A DNA stretch of 41,765 nt, from the NCBI GenBank assembly GCA_947630455.1, contig CANRHP010000011.1:1-41765 (forward strand). The letters are read 5' to 3'. The notes under the pieces are model-generated. The model searched no databases, was not told the DNA's origin, and saw only the letters and a list, made by a program, of their open reading frames with translations. The position numbers and the translations under genes were made by a program. Each line of letters begins with the position of its first letter. Within the stretch, counting starts at the first letter, position 1. Positions 26,918 through 36,043 of this stretch are shown piece by piece. Source of the DNA: an uncultured Clostridia bacterium (GTDB taxonomy: Bacteria; Bacillota; Clostridia; Christensenellales; CAG-314).

Positions 26918-28447
26918 ATGAAAATTAAATATCGCAAGCATTTACCATTGAGATTTGTGCTCAACATATTGCTGATACTGATCGAAGTGGCGTTGGTGAT
27001 GACGTTGGTAGTGATGATCACTATACGAAATCGCTATTCGCTTATTGCCGAAGCAATTACGCAGCTTGTTGTGGCTGTTGTAATCATTGCAGGCAACGAC
27101 AATCCCGACTACAAGGTTCCGTGGCTTTTTTTCGTGCTGATTGTGCCCGTATTTGGTTTTATGTTTTACTTCATGTTCTATTCGCGCAAGCTTAGCCCAA
27201 CGCAACGTCGCAAGCTGCGCAATTTGGATGTGGCAAGCGGCATACTCACCGACAGTACCGATGCAAATCGCTTGCAAAAAGAAAGCCTAACGGCATATTC
27301 TCAAGCGCTTATGCTGAAACGTCTTGCGCAAACTCACATTTACACAGATACCGCGGTTACATATTTCCCTTTGGGAGATACGTTGATCCCCGCCATGATC
27401 GAGGATTTGAAAAAGGCGGAAAAGTTTATCTTTTTGGAATACTTCATTATTCAGGACGGCAAGCTGTGGCGGTCCATACTGGAGGTACTGCAACAAAAGG
27501 TGCAGCAAGGCGTATATGTTTGTGTAATATACGACGATATAGGGTGTATGCGCACGCTGCCCGGTCATTATTTTAGAAAATTGCGGAAAATGGGTATCAA
27601 TTGCGTCACTTTTTCGCGGCTGCGCGCACAGGCTAACAACAAATTCAACAATCGCTCCCACCGCAAGATCACCGTTATCGACGGGCGCGTCGGCTACACG
27701 GGAGGCGTCAATCTTGCCGACGAGTACATAAACGTTCGCAGGCGTTTCGGCCATTGGAAGGATGTCGGTGTGCGTTTGGAAGGCTCCGCCGTAAACGAAT
27801 TGACGCGGTTGTTTTTGGCAGACTACGGCATAAATGCATCCAAAGACGAGGGACACATTGCCGAATTTTACAACAAAGAGGAATTTCCTGCCTGCGATGG
27901 GTTTGTGGTACCCTTCGGTGACGGACCCAAGCCTGTTTACGACAAAAACGTAGCCAAGCTGGCTATCATCAATATGCTGGGGCAGGCTAAACATCATGTC
28001 TACATGACAAGCCCCTATCTTATCATGGATAGCGAGTTGACGCAGGCCATTGAAACTGCCGCTTTGCGCGGCGTGGACGTGCGAATAATCACACCGCATA
28101 TACCCGATAAAAAACTAGTGTTTACAATGACGCGCAGTTACTATCCGCGTCTTATCGAGGCGGGCGTCAAAATTTATGAATACACTCCCGGATTTATACA
28201 CGCCAAGACTTATCTTGCCGACGGCGACACGGCAATAGTGGGAACTGTCAATCTCGACTACCGTTCGTTGGTACATCACTTTGAAAATGCCGTGTGGTTG
28301 TACCGCGTACCGGCAATAGCCGATATGGAAAAGGATTTTCTTGCCACACAGGAAAAATCACAGTTGGTTGATAAATCAATTGCGGCGTTGCGTTTACCGG
28401 GACGTTTTGTGCGCGCTATAGTAAAGATATTTGCACCGTTATTGTGA
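26918..28447 (+). CDS. cls: Cardiolipin synthase (phospholipase D family)
   Basis: This 509-residue membrane enzyme joins two phosphatidylglycerol molecules into cardiolipin and glycerol. Two or three N-terminal helices (about 13-34, 43-58, 68-88) precede two PLD domains. The first HKD motif is H248, K250, D255 (SHRKITVIDG) and the second is H428, K430, D435 (IHAKTYLADGD). The length fits bacterial Cls. The ATG is two bases after the RND gene and its AGAGG ribosome site lies in the end of that gene, so they form one operon. Confidence 0.96.
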   Translation: MKIKYRKHLPLRFVLNILLILIEVALVMTLVVMITIRNRYSLIAEAITQLVVAVVIIAGNDNPDYKVPWLFFVLIVPVFGFMFYFMFYSRKLSPTQRRKLRNLDVASGILTDSTDANRLQKESLTAYSQALMLKRLAQTHIYTDTAVTYFPLGDTLIPAMIEDLKKAEKFIFLEYFIIQDGKLWRSILEVLQQKVQQGVYVCVIYDDIGCMRTLPGHYFRKLRKMGINCVTFSRLRAQANNKFNNRSHRKITVIDGRVGYTGGVNLADEYINVRRRFGHWKDVGVRLEGSAVNELTRLFLADYGINASKDEGHIAEFYNKEEFPACDGFVVPFGDGPKPVYDKNVAKLAIINMLGQAKHHVYMTSPYLIMDSELTQAIETAALRGVDVRIITPHIPDKKLVFTMTRSYYPRLIEAGVKIYEYTPGFIHAKTYLADGDTAIVGTVNLDYRSLVHHFENAVWLYRVPAIADMEKDFLATQEKSQLVDKSIAALRLPGRFVRAIVKIFAPLL

Positions 28448-28501
28448 GCGCCGCGTTCCTACAAGGGGCATTGAGGTTAATTCTACTCAAATTCGACAAA
28501 C

Positions 28502-28540
28502 ATCCACTCGTAGTATTTGACATCGGGTGGATATTTTTTG
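28502..28540 (+). terminator. Intrinsic terminator after cls, overlapping a promoter
   Basis: ATCCACTC (28502-28509) pairs with GGGTGGAT (28525-28532), with one T-G pair and a 15-base loop, and six T follow (28534-28539). The loop contains the -35 of the next promoter. Confidence 0.75.
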
Positions 28541-28546
28541 TAAAAT
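28517..28546 (+). promoter_or_regulatory. Promoter of the tandem XRE-membrane genes
   Basis: TTGACA (28517-28522), 18 bases and TAAAAT (28541-28546). It lies within the loop and T-tract of the cls terminator, so the two genetic elements share the same bases. The predicted start is near 28553, just before the ribosome site at 28561. Confidence 0.65.
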
Positions 28547-28574
28547 TATTGCAGAAATTCGGGAGGAAAACACA

Positions 28575-29333
28575 GTGACGGCTTTCGGAGAATATCTGTA
28601 CAGCTTGCGCAAACAAAAGGGTTGGACGCAGAAGCAGCTTGCATCGCAATTGGGTTTAAGCAACAAAGCTGTGTCCAAATGGGAAACAGGAGAGGCTTAC
28701 CCGGACATAAATCAACTGTACCCGCTTGCAGCGCTTTTCGGAGTGTCTGTGGATTGTTTGTTGCGCGGTGGAGTTTCTTCCTCGGGACGAGCTTCCTTTC
28801 AAGAAACCAAGCACCTTCCTCAATTGTGTTCCCGTAACGAATGGCGAAAGTATTCGCGCAAGCATGCCACACCCAAGTGGAAAAGTGTTTTAAAAACATT
28901 GCGTATCTGCGCTGCTGCATTTGCTGCATTTGTGGCAGCATTGTGCATTTGTATTGATATTTTTGCTAATGAGTATATTTTGCTTGCCGTAACGGCTTTG
29001 ATAGGCGCTTCAATGATAAGCGGCGGGATCTTTATTATTTCCCAACTGCACAACGACTGCGCATTTTTGCCTTTCGGAGAAGGGTGGCAAAAGATTGTGC
29101 TGCGTCATAAGCTTATGGTGGGCTTTGCTTACGAAATATTTCTTGCATCTTTGTGGTTTTTTTACGGTACAAGCATCTATACGCCCGAGCAAGTCGATAT
29201 TGCTATTGCAACGGTGGCAATAGGGCTGGTGATGGCATTGCTTGCGCTGACATTGTTTGTCTCGGAGCTTGTTTTGTGGTGCAGAGATCGTGAGGAATTT
29301 GCTCAGAAAGCTGTTTGGGAGGAGATTGAATGA
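28575..29333 (+). CDS. XRE-family regulator fused to membrane helices (copy 1)
   Basis: This protein of about 252 residues has an XRE helix-turn-helix at about 5-62 (LRKQKGWTQKQLASQLGLSN, KAVSKWETGEAYPDIN), a linker, and then four hydrophobic helices between about 110 and 240. Such DNA-binding domains joined to a membrane region are frequent in Clostridia and may sense envelope signals; the ligand is unknown. The GTG at 28575 is chosen for the GGGAGGA ribosome site; an ATG at 28527 would lie inside the terminator. The stop overlaps the next start (ATGA). It is a diverged tandem copy of the next gene. Confidence 0.85.
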   Translation: MTAFGEYLYSLRKQKGWTQKQLASQLGLSNKAVSKWETGEAYPDINQLYPLAALFGVSVDCLLRGGVSSSGRASFQETKHLPQLCSRNEWRKYSRKHATPKWKSVLKTLRICAAAFAAFVAALCICIDIFANEYILLAVTALIGASMISGGIFIISQLHNDCAFLPFGEGWQKIVLRHKLMVGFAYEIFLASLWFFYGTSIYTPEQVDIAIATVAIGLVMALLALTLFVSELVLWCRDREEFAQKAVWEEIE

Positions 29334-30106
29334 ACACAATCGGCGATAGGATACGAACGGCTCGTATTGATAGACATTTGACGCAGCAGCAAGTTGCCGA
29401 TGCTCTCAATGTGACCAACAAGGCTGTGTCTAAGTGGGAAACGTGTGAGGCACTGCCGGAAACGGCTCAGTTAGTGCCGCTGTGCGATGTGCTTGGACTT
29501 ACGGTAGATGAATTGTTGGGAGATCCCGACCGGCAAAAGCCGCAAGAAGGCGTTCTGCCGCAAAAGGATTGGCTAAATATGACAAAGTGGTACGCTCTCA
29601 ACAAAAAAATGCGTCCTGCCGATTGGAGAAAGAGATTGCTTTCGCAATTAGCTCCCTCTTTGGCGGCGTTTGCCGCTGCAGCCGCCATTTTCTGCGCACT
29701 GTATTTTACGGAGCATCCATTTGCGGGCGTGTTGGTGGGCTTTGCACTTTTTATCGTTGGTTTGTGGTTTCTTGTACGTGCGCTCTTGCTGCATTTCAAC
29801 GGTTATTTGCCGTTTGATATAAAGTGGAGAAAATGTATAATTTCTCATGCAATGCGCGTTACGATTTTTTGTGCGCTGCTGATCTATGCGCCTATCCAAA
29901 TATTTATTTGGCTTTTGGACGAACCCTGGCTGGGCGATTGGACTATACTGCCTTTTTTGTGGAGCTTCATTTTTTTGTTTGTTTTTTTGTTTTTTGCCGC
30001 TATTGTGCTTACTGTTGACCTGATTTGCTGGTTGGGAGACAAAATGAAGTATCGTGAGGCGTATGCAAATGGCAAGTTCGACGCGCTTACAAACGTAACG
30101 CAGTAA
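29330..30106 (+). CDS. XRE-family regulator fused to membrane helices (copy 2)
   Basis: This 258-residue protein has the same design as its upstream neighbour: helix-turn-helix at about 4-63 (ARIDRHLTQQQVADALNVTN, KAVSKWETCEALPE) followed by four hydrophobic helices between about 110 and 240. The two share NKAVSKWET exactly and the membrane layout, but differ widely elsewhere. Translation is coupled by the ATGA overlap, so the products may work as a heterodimer. No target gene is evident nearby. Confidence 0.85.
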   Translation: MNTIGDRIRTARIDRHLTQQQVADALNVTNKAVSKWETCEALPETAQLVPLCDVLGLTVDELLGDPDRQKPQEGVLPQKDWLNMTKWYALNKKMRPADWRKRLLSQLAPSLAAFAAAAAIFCALYFTEHPFAGVLVGFALFIVGLWFLVRALLLHFNGYLPFDIKWRKCIISHAMRVTIFCALLIYAPIQIFIWLLDEPWLGDWTILPFLWSFIFLFVFLFFAAIVLTVDLICWLGDKMKYREAYANGKFDALTNVTQ

Positions 30107-30153
30107 GCCGCACGGTGTTTTTGTTGATTTTCTGCTAATCGAATATTTTTTCA

Positions 30154-30185
30154 ATGCAAAATCGGTTTTTTGAACGGTTTTGCAT
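30154..30185. repeat. Inverted repeat between the XRE pair and the GH13 gene
   Basis: ATGCAAAA (30154-30161) and TTTTGCAT (30178-30185) pair perfectly, and the stem extends inward with wobble pairs to about 14. ATGCAAAAT also occurs at about 30214 and at the GH13 start codon. It could be an operator or a weak terminator; the flanking T-run on the plus strand is short. Confidence 0.5.
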
Positions 30186-30235
30186 AATTTTGCCCTAAAT
30201 ATATATTTTAATCATGCAAAATATACAAAAATATA

Positions 30236-30264
30236 TTGAAAATAGTTGTTTTTTGGTGTAATAT
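30236..30264 (+). promoter_or_regulatory. Promoter of the GH13 / HAD operon
   Basis: TTGAAA (30236-30241), a 17-base spacer and TAATAT (30259-30264). The transcript would begin near 30271, about 30 bases before the chosen start codon. Confidence 0.65.
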
Positions 30265-30300
30265 ATTGCTGACATAATATATAAAATGGAGTTTGTTAAA

Positions 30301-31851
30301 ATGCAAAATATGCCAAAGTGGCTTAACGATGCGATTTTTTATCAGGTTTATCCTCAGTCCTTTTGCGACAGCAACGGCGACGGAGTGGGGGATTTCAACG
30401 GACTGATTTCCAAGCTGGACTATATAAAACAAACCGGCTTCAATGCACTGTGGATAAATCCCTGCTTTGTGTCCCCCTTCAAGGACGCCGGGTACGACGT
30501 GCAGGATTATTTTAAAATTGCTCCGCGCTACGGCACAAATGAGGACGCTTACCGTCTGTTTGACGAAGCGCACAAACGTGGTATACATGTGCTTTTGGAT
30601 CTTGTGCCCGGACATACTTCCGACAAATGCCGTTGGTTCAAGCAAAGCGCAAAACCGGAGCGCAATCGATACAGCGACCGCTACATTTGGACCAACAGCG
30701 GATGGGCGCGCCCCGAGGGATACAATTGGGTGACGGGCAATGCCGATAGAGACGGTACATATATGTTGAACTTTTTTCTCAATCAGCCTGCGCTTAACTA
30801 CGGCTTCAACAATATTACCGACCAAAGCTGGCAGATATCCTACAAAGATAAACGCGTAAAGCCGACGCTTAATGCTATGATGAGGGTTATGCGCTTTTGG
30901 TTGGATCACGGCGCTGACGGCTTTCGTGTGGACATGGCGGACAGCTTAGTCAAGAACGATCCAGAAAAGACTGCAACCGCATCACTTTGGCGAAAGGTGC
31001 GTAAAATGCTGAACGCACACTATCCCGAAGCGGTTTTGGTTTCCGAATGGTGCAATGCTCCCGTTGCTATCAACAAAGCGGGCTTTCATTGCGACTTTTT
31101 GCTGCATCACAACGACAAGCTGACGGACTATGCTTTTTACAGACATGACGAAACGGGCGTCAGTACCGCATACTTCTGCAAAATCGCGCACGTATCCGCG
31201 TATAATATGCTGCGCCGTTATTCGGAAGAATTGCAATCCACAAAAAACAACGGCTATATTTGCGTTATAAGCGGCAATCATGATGTGATCAGATTGAGCA
31301 GCTTTCTTGATGAAAGCGAACGTAAATTGGCGTTTGTGTTTTTGCTGACTTTACCGGGAGCGCCATTCATATACTACGGGGATGAAATAGGAATGAGGTA
31401 TATTCCGCAGCGTTCAAAGGAGGGCGGGTTTCACCGCACCGGCAGCAGAACGCCCATGCAGTGGAATCGCGAAGAACCCAACTGCGGATTTTCCACCGCT
31501 CCGGCGAGCAAATTGTATCTCGATGTGGATCGCGATCCCGACTCTCCGTGTGTCGAGCAGCAAATGAAGGACGGCGCGTCGCTGTGGAGCCTTGTGCACA
31601 GCTTAACTGTACTGCGTCATGCGCACGCCGATTTGCAGGCGGACGGTGAATTTTCCGTAGTGGAATGTTCCGACGGCGGAGTGTTGTGCTATCGTCGCGG
31701 CGAACACACTTTTGTATTATTCAATCCAACCGATACCGAGCAGGTGTCAACTGTTTGCATCGGAAAAAAGCTATTTGAGTTGGGCGGCGTCGCAGAGAAA
31801 AACGGCGTTACCACACTTGCGCCTCAAACGGCGGTAATTTTCGAAAAATAA
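30301..31851 (+). CDS. GH13 alpha-glucosidase-like hydrolase
   Basis: This 516-residue protein is a glycoside hydrolase family 13 TIM-barrel enzyme, cytoplasmic because it lacks a signal peptide. The N-terminal YQVYPQSFCDSNGDGVGDF motif (14-32) is typical of oligo-1,6-glucosidases and related enzymes. The nucleophile is D211 (GFRVDMAD), the acid/base E249 (VSEW) and the transition-state Asp D328 (SGNHD). A C-terminal beta domain follows at about 440. It probably cuts short alpha-glucans or trehalose-like sugars; the exact linkage is unclear. The ATG at 30301 has GGAG nine bases before it. The HAD gene follows by nine bases, suggesting a coupled sugar or sugar-phosphate role. Confidence 0.9.
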   Translation: MQNMPKWLNDAIFYQVYPQSFCDSNGDGVGDFNGLISKLDYIKQTGFNALWINPCFVSPFKDAGYDVQDYFKIAPRYGTNEDAYRLFDEAHKRGIHVLLDLVPGHTSDKCRWFKQSAKPERNRYSDRYIWTNSGWARPEGYNWVTGNADRDGTYMLNFFLNQPALNYGFNNITDQSWQISYKDKRVKPTLNAMMRVMRFWLDHGADGFRVDMADSLVKNDPEKTATASLWRKVRKMLNAHYPEAVLVSEWCNAPVAINKAGFHCDFLLHHNDKLTDYAFYRHDETGVSTAYFCKIAHVSAYNMLRRYSEELQSTKNNGYICVISGNHDVIRLSSFLDESERKLAFVFLLTLPGAPFIYYGDEIGMRYIPQRSKEGGFHRTGSRTPMQWNREEPNCGFSTAPASKLYLDVDRDPDSPCVEQQMKDGASLWSLVHSLTVLRHAHADLQADGEFSVVECSDGGVLCYRRGEHTFVLFNPTDTEQVSTVCIGKKLFELGGVAEKNGVTTLAPQTAVIFEK

Positions 31852-31860
31852 GGAGATATC

Positions 31861-32709
31861 ATGAGTAAACCTATAGTTGCATTGATTTACGACTTTGACA
31901 ACACACTTTCCACGCACGATATGCAGGAATTTACCTTTATACCCGCATTGGGTATGTCACCGGGAGAATTTTGGGCAAAATGCGATGAAATAGCTCACTC
32001 GCGTAATATGGACCACATATTGGCGTATATGTTTTTAATGGCGCAAAAGGCGCACGAAAAGGGTATAGATCTTTCTCCCGATTCATTGCGTGCAATGGGC
32101 AAGGATGTGGAATTTTTCGACGGAGTGGAAACTTGGTTCAAACGAGTAAACGACTACGGCGCGAGCCTTGGATTGGAAGTGCGGCACTATATTATTTCCT
32201 GCGGGCTCAAATACATGATTGAGGGCTGCCCGATTGGACACGAATTTTACAATATATTTGCATGCGACTATATCTATGGAGAAAACGGCGAGGTGATATG
32301 GCCGGGCGTTGCCATCAACTACACCAGTAAAACTCAATTTCTCTACCGCATCAACAAGGGGGTAGAAGATGTCGGTGAGCACAAGAAGCTCAATATGTAC
32401 ATGCCCCAAAGCAAACGCGCAGTACCCTTTGAAAACATGATTTATATTGGCGACGGACTGACCGATGTGCCCAGTATGAAGCTTACACGTACACGCGGCG
32501 GCTATGCAATAGGCGTATATCGCAATCCCGAAGACGCCACCTATCTTGTCAAAGAAGATCGCGTGGATTTCTACGTGGAAAGCAACTACACCGACGGCAG
32601 TGCTATGGATATGGCAACGAAGGCGATTTTGAATCGTATCAGTGCAAGAATCAAGTTTGAAGAGCTTTCCGAATCCAACTACAAAACGGTTATAAGAAAA
32701 AAAATATAG
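31861..32709 (+). CDS. HAD-family phosphatase-like protein
   Basis: This 282-residue protein has the HAD motifs: DFDNT (11-15) with the nucleophile Asp, a Ser-containing motif II in HYIISCG near 113-119, and motif IV GDGLTD near 198-203. A long cap region lies between motifs I and II. HAD enzymes of this kind dephosphorylate small molecules; the substrate is unknown. AGGAGA precedes the ATG. It is in an operon with the GH13 gene. Confidence 0.85.
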   Translation: MSKPIVALIYDFDNTLSTHDMQEFTFIPALGMSPGEFWAKCDEIAHSRNMDHILAYMFLMAQKAHEKGIDLSPDSLRAMGKDVEFFDGVETWFKRVNDYGASLGLEVRHYIISCGLKYMIEGCPIGHEFYNIFACDYIYGENGEVIWPGVAINYTSKTQFLYRINKGVEDVGEHKKLNMYMPQSKRAVPFENMIYIGDGLTDVPSMKLTRTRGGYAIGVYRNPEDATYLVKEDRVDFYVESNYTDGSAMDMATKAILNRISARIKFEELSESNYKTVIRKKI

Positions 32710-32835
32710 GCAACCGTTAGTTGTATGTCAGATTGTCTACGGCACGACGACAGAATGCTGTGATATTTTTTCAACATATTCATAGAGCTTTTGATATTGG
32801 TGCAAATAATATAGCTGTGGATATTTAGTCATTTT

Positions 32836-32867
32836 AAGCGCAAATTCGACCGAATTTGCGCTTTTTT
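32836..32867 (+). terminator. Intrinsic terminator of the GH13 / HAD operon
   Basis: AAGCGCAAATTC (32836-32847) pairs with GAATTTGCGCTT (32852-32863) around GACC, followed by a T-run. It lies about 130 bases after the HAD stop codon. Confidence 0.9.
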
Positions 32868-32915
32868 GTCTTTTGAGAAAGGTACAATGGAGGATGAAGG
32901 CAAGGAGGGCCCGCA

Positions 32916-33764
32916 ATGTACTGCAAGCGAATATTGATATTGCAACAATCCAACGCGCGATTTGCCGAACGCGGCAAAGAACTGTGCGGGCTTGTCAAGT
33001 TGGTTAACAACGGAACGGACAATACAGACGTAACCGTTTTTGTCACAAATGCCGATATCAGGATGTTGGGGGAGTGGTGGCTTCTTTTATCCTTTAATCG
33101 AATACCCGTATCACGGCAATTGAACACTCTCAACAACTGCGTTTTCAGCCTGCCGCAGCAAAGCTTGGACAATGTCAGCTGTCTGCTCGTCAAACGTGAG
33201 GACAAGTGTTTTGAGGCGGCGCGTGCACACACGGGGGACAGCGCATGCGACAGTCTCTACCGTCAAATGGACGCGCTATGCCGCATTCTTCCCGATGACA
33301 GCAGTGCCTACGAGCAGTTTGTTGCGTCTACCGACAACTACTACGGCAAGGTGGATGTGGAGCATCTCAAAGTGGCTGCGGACAGCCGTTATAAAAGCGT
33401 CGCCGACTACAGTGACGCCTTTGAGCGTTTTTATGCCTCCGGAGGGCGATCGGATTACTATGAGAGTGTAAAAAATGAGATAAGCCGTGTATTTGTGCAG
33501 TTTCCTCCTTACTACCCTCTTATCCGCAAATACCGTGAGTGCTTTTTTGTACGTATCGACTTTCCCAAGAGCGAACGTTATTTTGTACTGGGCGTTTTGC
33601 AGAAGGAGGGGCGCATACGTTATATATGTTACGGTTTGCCTGCGGAACGCGACGGGATTTCGGATAAGGATTTTGTCTACGTTGACAATGTTCCCACAGC
33701 TTTTTGGATGTTGTTTCAAGATGCTCAAACAGGGCAGATTTCGGCTATTAACGGTTTGGTGTAA
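32916..33764 (+). CDS. Conserved-looking protein of unknown function
   Basis: This 282-residue soluble protein has no signal peptide and no membrane segment. AAGGAGG six bases before the ATG gives a strong start. An N-terminal Cys-containing part (about 1-80) is followed by a charged middle. A C-terminal domain of about 190-282 has alternating strands (YRECFFVRIDFPKSERYFVL, then GRIRYICYGLP) and ends DNVPTAFWMLFQDAQTGQI. The last part resembles a cytoplasmic binding fold, but I do not recognise the family. A lipoprotein gene follows 118 bases later with its own promoter. Confidence 0.7.
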   Translation: MYCKRILILQQSNARFAERGKELCGLVKLVNNGTDNTDVTVFVTNADIRMLGEWWLLLSFNRIPVSRQLNTLNNCVFSLPQQSLDNVSCLLVKREDKCFEAARAHTGDSACDSLYRQMDALCRILPDDSSAYEQFVASTDNYYGKVDVEHLKVAADSRYKSVADYSDAFERFYASGGRSDYYESVKNEISRVFVQFPPYYPLIRKYRECFFVRIDFPKSERYFVLGVLQKEGRIRYICYGLPAERDGISDKDFVYVDNVPTAFWMLFQDAQTGQISAINGLV

Positions 33765-33815
33765 ATTATTTTATATTTTATTGTGCGTCATCTCCAACAG
33801 AGTGGTGCAAAATTG

Positions 33816-33844
33816 TTGCAATTTTTGTGTTTTTGTACTATAAT
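33816..33844 (+). promoter_or_regulatory. Promoter of the propeller-like lipoprotein gene
   Basis: TTGCAA (33816-33821), 17 bases and TATAAT (33839-33844). The transcript starts near 33851, about 30 bases before the ATG at 33882. Confidence 0.8.
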
Positions 33845-33881
33845 CTATCTCGTATGTACTATCTACCTAAGGAGTAGTGTA

Positions 33882-35378
33882 ATGAAAAACACAACAGTGA
33901 AAAAATCACTTATACTTGTCGTTGCGCTTTTGCTCTGCGCGACGGTTGTTCTGGCAGCATGCACCGAAAGCGCTTTTACACCTGTCAGTATCCCCGCGGC
34001 AGGTCAGGTTGAGGGTAACGGCGGTATTGCAGTGAAGTACGGCGAATGGCTGTACTATATCAATGGCTACACAAGCGCTACGGCTTCGGTCAACACTTAC
34101 AGTGACGAAGTTAAGGATACCCCGCGTATCGGTTCGGTCGTTCGCATTAAGCTTGCCGATTTGCAGGGCTTGTTTGAAATTCAGGATGAGTCTAACAAGA
34201 CCTCTTCACAAAAGACGGAAGAAAGTGAGCAGTACATTCGTGACCATGCGGAAACGGTTGTGCCCAAGTTCTTTTACAATGCGGTTTCCGACTCAAATCT
34301 CGCTGAACTGAACGGACTGTTTATTTTTGGCAACAGACTGTATGTTACCACTCCCAATGACGAATTGACGCCCGGTGGAGACGCGCTCACAAGTCAGCTT
34401 GTTCTCACCAGCTTCGATTTGGGCGGAGGCGATATGCAGCGCCATTTTGTGTTTACCGGCAGCAGTGTGCAAATTGCTTATAAGGAAATCGACGGCAAGC
34501 TCTATGCAACCTATTCAATGGACAGCAAGCTGTACAGACTGGATGTAAAGGGCGGTGTCAGTACCGAAGTAACAATCAACGGCACGGATGAGGCTGAGGA
34601 TATCGACAACAGCTACAGCAGCATAACCTGGGATTTGAGCGAAAGCGGACAGTGCGTGTTCTTTATAGACAAAATGTACAATATTTGTAAGCTTGGTTTC
34701 GGTTCCGACAAGTATGACGTGGTAGTGTCCAACGGTACTGCAAAGGTGCACGGCGACGGCGATCACAAGCATATTGAAGCTCCCGATACAAGCTCCGATG
34801 GTGTTACTTATACTATCAATTCCGTCAACTGCGGTCAGGTGTACTACACTAAGACTCAAGCTGCTTCCGACCAAAAGATTTATTGGGCAGAGTCTCAAAA
34901 CAAAGGCGGCACGGCTTTCAACACAACGGATAGCAGTGTAAGAGCATGGAAAGACGGCAAAATGGTGTACACCAACCCCGTCAAAGACAGCTCTTTCTAC
35001 GGAGTGTATATTCTCACCGAAGTGGACGGCAGCAATCCCGAAACGGTGCTTGTGCCCGCGGCCAATAAAAACGCCATTACAGTGGATCGCATTGTGGGTG
35101 ACACCCTGTATTACACAAAGGACAGCGTCAAGTACACTCTTTCGTTGACGGAAAGAAATCAAGAAGCAGGCACGCCGTATGCAAAGAACTTGGCAAGCGC
35201 AGCGGGTTGGGCAGCTCCCGACTTTGTGGACTACACAAGCGGCGGAGAAACGATTCACTTCATCATCACGACAACTACGAGCGGAACGCTCACAATTGCC
35301 AAATTCGATCCTGCCGATCCCAACAAAACGCAGACCTCGGTTTCCATTCTGCTTAAAGCAAAGGTTGAAGAGGAATAA
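33882..35378 (+). CDS. Secreted lipoprotein with beta-propeller-like repeats
   Basis: This 498-residue protein has a type II signal peptide; the lipobox LAAC puts the lipidated Cys at 27. The mature part has repeated short strand pairs around Tyr/Trp, such as YGEWLYYINGYTSA, KLYRLDVKGGVS and YFTKD-like segments, the pattern of DUF5050-type or other beta-propellers. AAGGAG precedes the ATG at 33882; an open frame extending upstream lies over the promoter and is not used. A terminator follows at 35392. It is displayed on the outer face of the membrane; the ligand is unknown. Confidence 0.85.
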   Translation: MKNTTVKKSLILVVALLLCATVVLAACTESAFTPVSIPAAGQVEGNGGIAVKYGEWLYYINGYTSATASVNTYSDEVKDTPRIGSVVRIKLADLQGLFEIQDESNKTSSQKTEESEQYIRDHAETVVPKFFYNAVSDSNLAELNGLFIFGNRLYVTTPNDELTPGGDALTSQLVLTSFDLGGGDMQRHFVFTGSSVQIAYKEIDGKLYATYSMDSKLYRLDVKGGVSTEVTINGTDEAEDIDNSYSSITWDLSESGQCVFFIDKMYNICKLGFGSDKYDVVVSNGTAKVHGDGDHKHIEAPDTSSDGVTYTINSVNCGQVYYTKTQAASDQKIYWAESQNKGGTAFNTTDSSVRAWKDGKMVYTNPVKDSSFYGVYILTEVDGSNPETVLVPAANKNAITVDRIVGDTLYYTKDSVKYTLSLTERNQEAGTPYAKNLASAAGWAAPDFVDYTSGGETIHFIITTTTSGTLTIAKFDPADPNKTQTSVSILLKAKVEEE

Positions 35379-35391
35379 TCAAGTAAACAAT

Positions 35392-35428
35392 AGGACCTTG
35401 CACATCAATGCTGCAAGGCCCTTTTTTT
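35392..35428 (+). terminator. Intrinsic terminator of the propeller-lipoprotein gene
   Basis: CCTTGCA and TGCAAGG form the stem (35395-35401 with 35411-35417), extended by GG/CC across one A-C mismatch, followed by seven T. It also lies just past the 3' end of the convergent minus-strand operon. Confidence 0.85.
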
Positions 35429-35444
35429 GCAATTTTAACTTTTT

Positions 35445-36029
35445 TTAGGCAGTTTGTTTTTGCCGTTGTTTAAATACCAATTCGCCCGTAATGAGTTTGT
35501 AACAGGCTGCGACAGGCAGTGAGCAAACGAATGTCGCTGTGCAGCCGACCATTTCGTAGGGCAGATCGGAGATTATATATGCCGCAGGATTTACCTTCCA
35601 AATCAATACGGTCGCCGCTACAGATACCCAAAAGTACAGCAGCTCGGCTACGGACGCCATAGCTGCGTAACTGAATACGCTTACATTGCGATGGCTGCGG
35701 TTACACATTTTATAAATGGCAAATGGCATCATATAGCCGATCCAAACCTCCAACAGCCACCACTGAACTCGCAGCAGCTCCACCGGAAACCAAGCCACAC
35801 AGCTCAGTTCAAATAATATCGAGTACACTGTAACAAGTATCAGATTTTTAGCTGCGCTCATGCAGGCGGCGCATATTATCAAAATCGGAAAAACAATATT
35901 GGCAAACGGTATATCCAATACAAATTGATCCAGACACATTAGCGTCAGGAGCGTAAGCAGTGTTATCCAACCCTTCCAACCTTTTGTTTTTGCCAGACGT
36001 TCGGTTTTATTTAAAGATAAATTATTCAT
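35445..36029 (-). CDS. ECF transporter S-component-like membrane protein
   Basis: This 194-residue protein has about six hydrophobic helices, a short basic N-terminus and a Lys/Arg-rich tail, the size and layout of ECF S components. It is the last gene of the operon led by the cobalamin riboswitch, so I infer corrinoid or precursor binding. No EcfA or EcfT gene is in the window. The ATG at 36029 is chosen because AAGGAG lies just upstream; an in-frame ATG at 36056 overlaps the preceding gene. The specific vitamin is not proven by sequence. Confidence 0.7.
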   Translation of the reverse strand: MNNLSLNKTERLAKTKGWKGWITLLTLLTLMCLDQFVLDIPFANIVFPILIICAACMSAAKNLILVTVYSILFELSCVAWFPVELLRVQWWLLEVWIGYMMPFAIYKMCNRSHRNVSVFSYAAMASVAELLYFWVSVAATVLIWKVNPAAYIISDLPYEMVGCTATFVCSLPVAACYKLITGELVFKQRQKQTA

Positions 36030-36043
36030 ATTTATATCTCCTT

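Noticed and set aside
33783..33881. N-terminal extension of the propeller lipoprotein
   Set aside because: The extension covers the promoter, and the ATG at 33882 gives a complete lipoprotein signal with AAGGAG before it.
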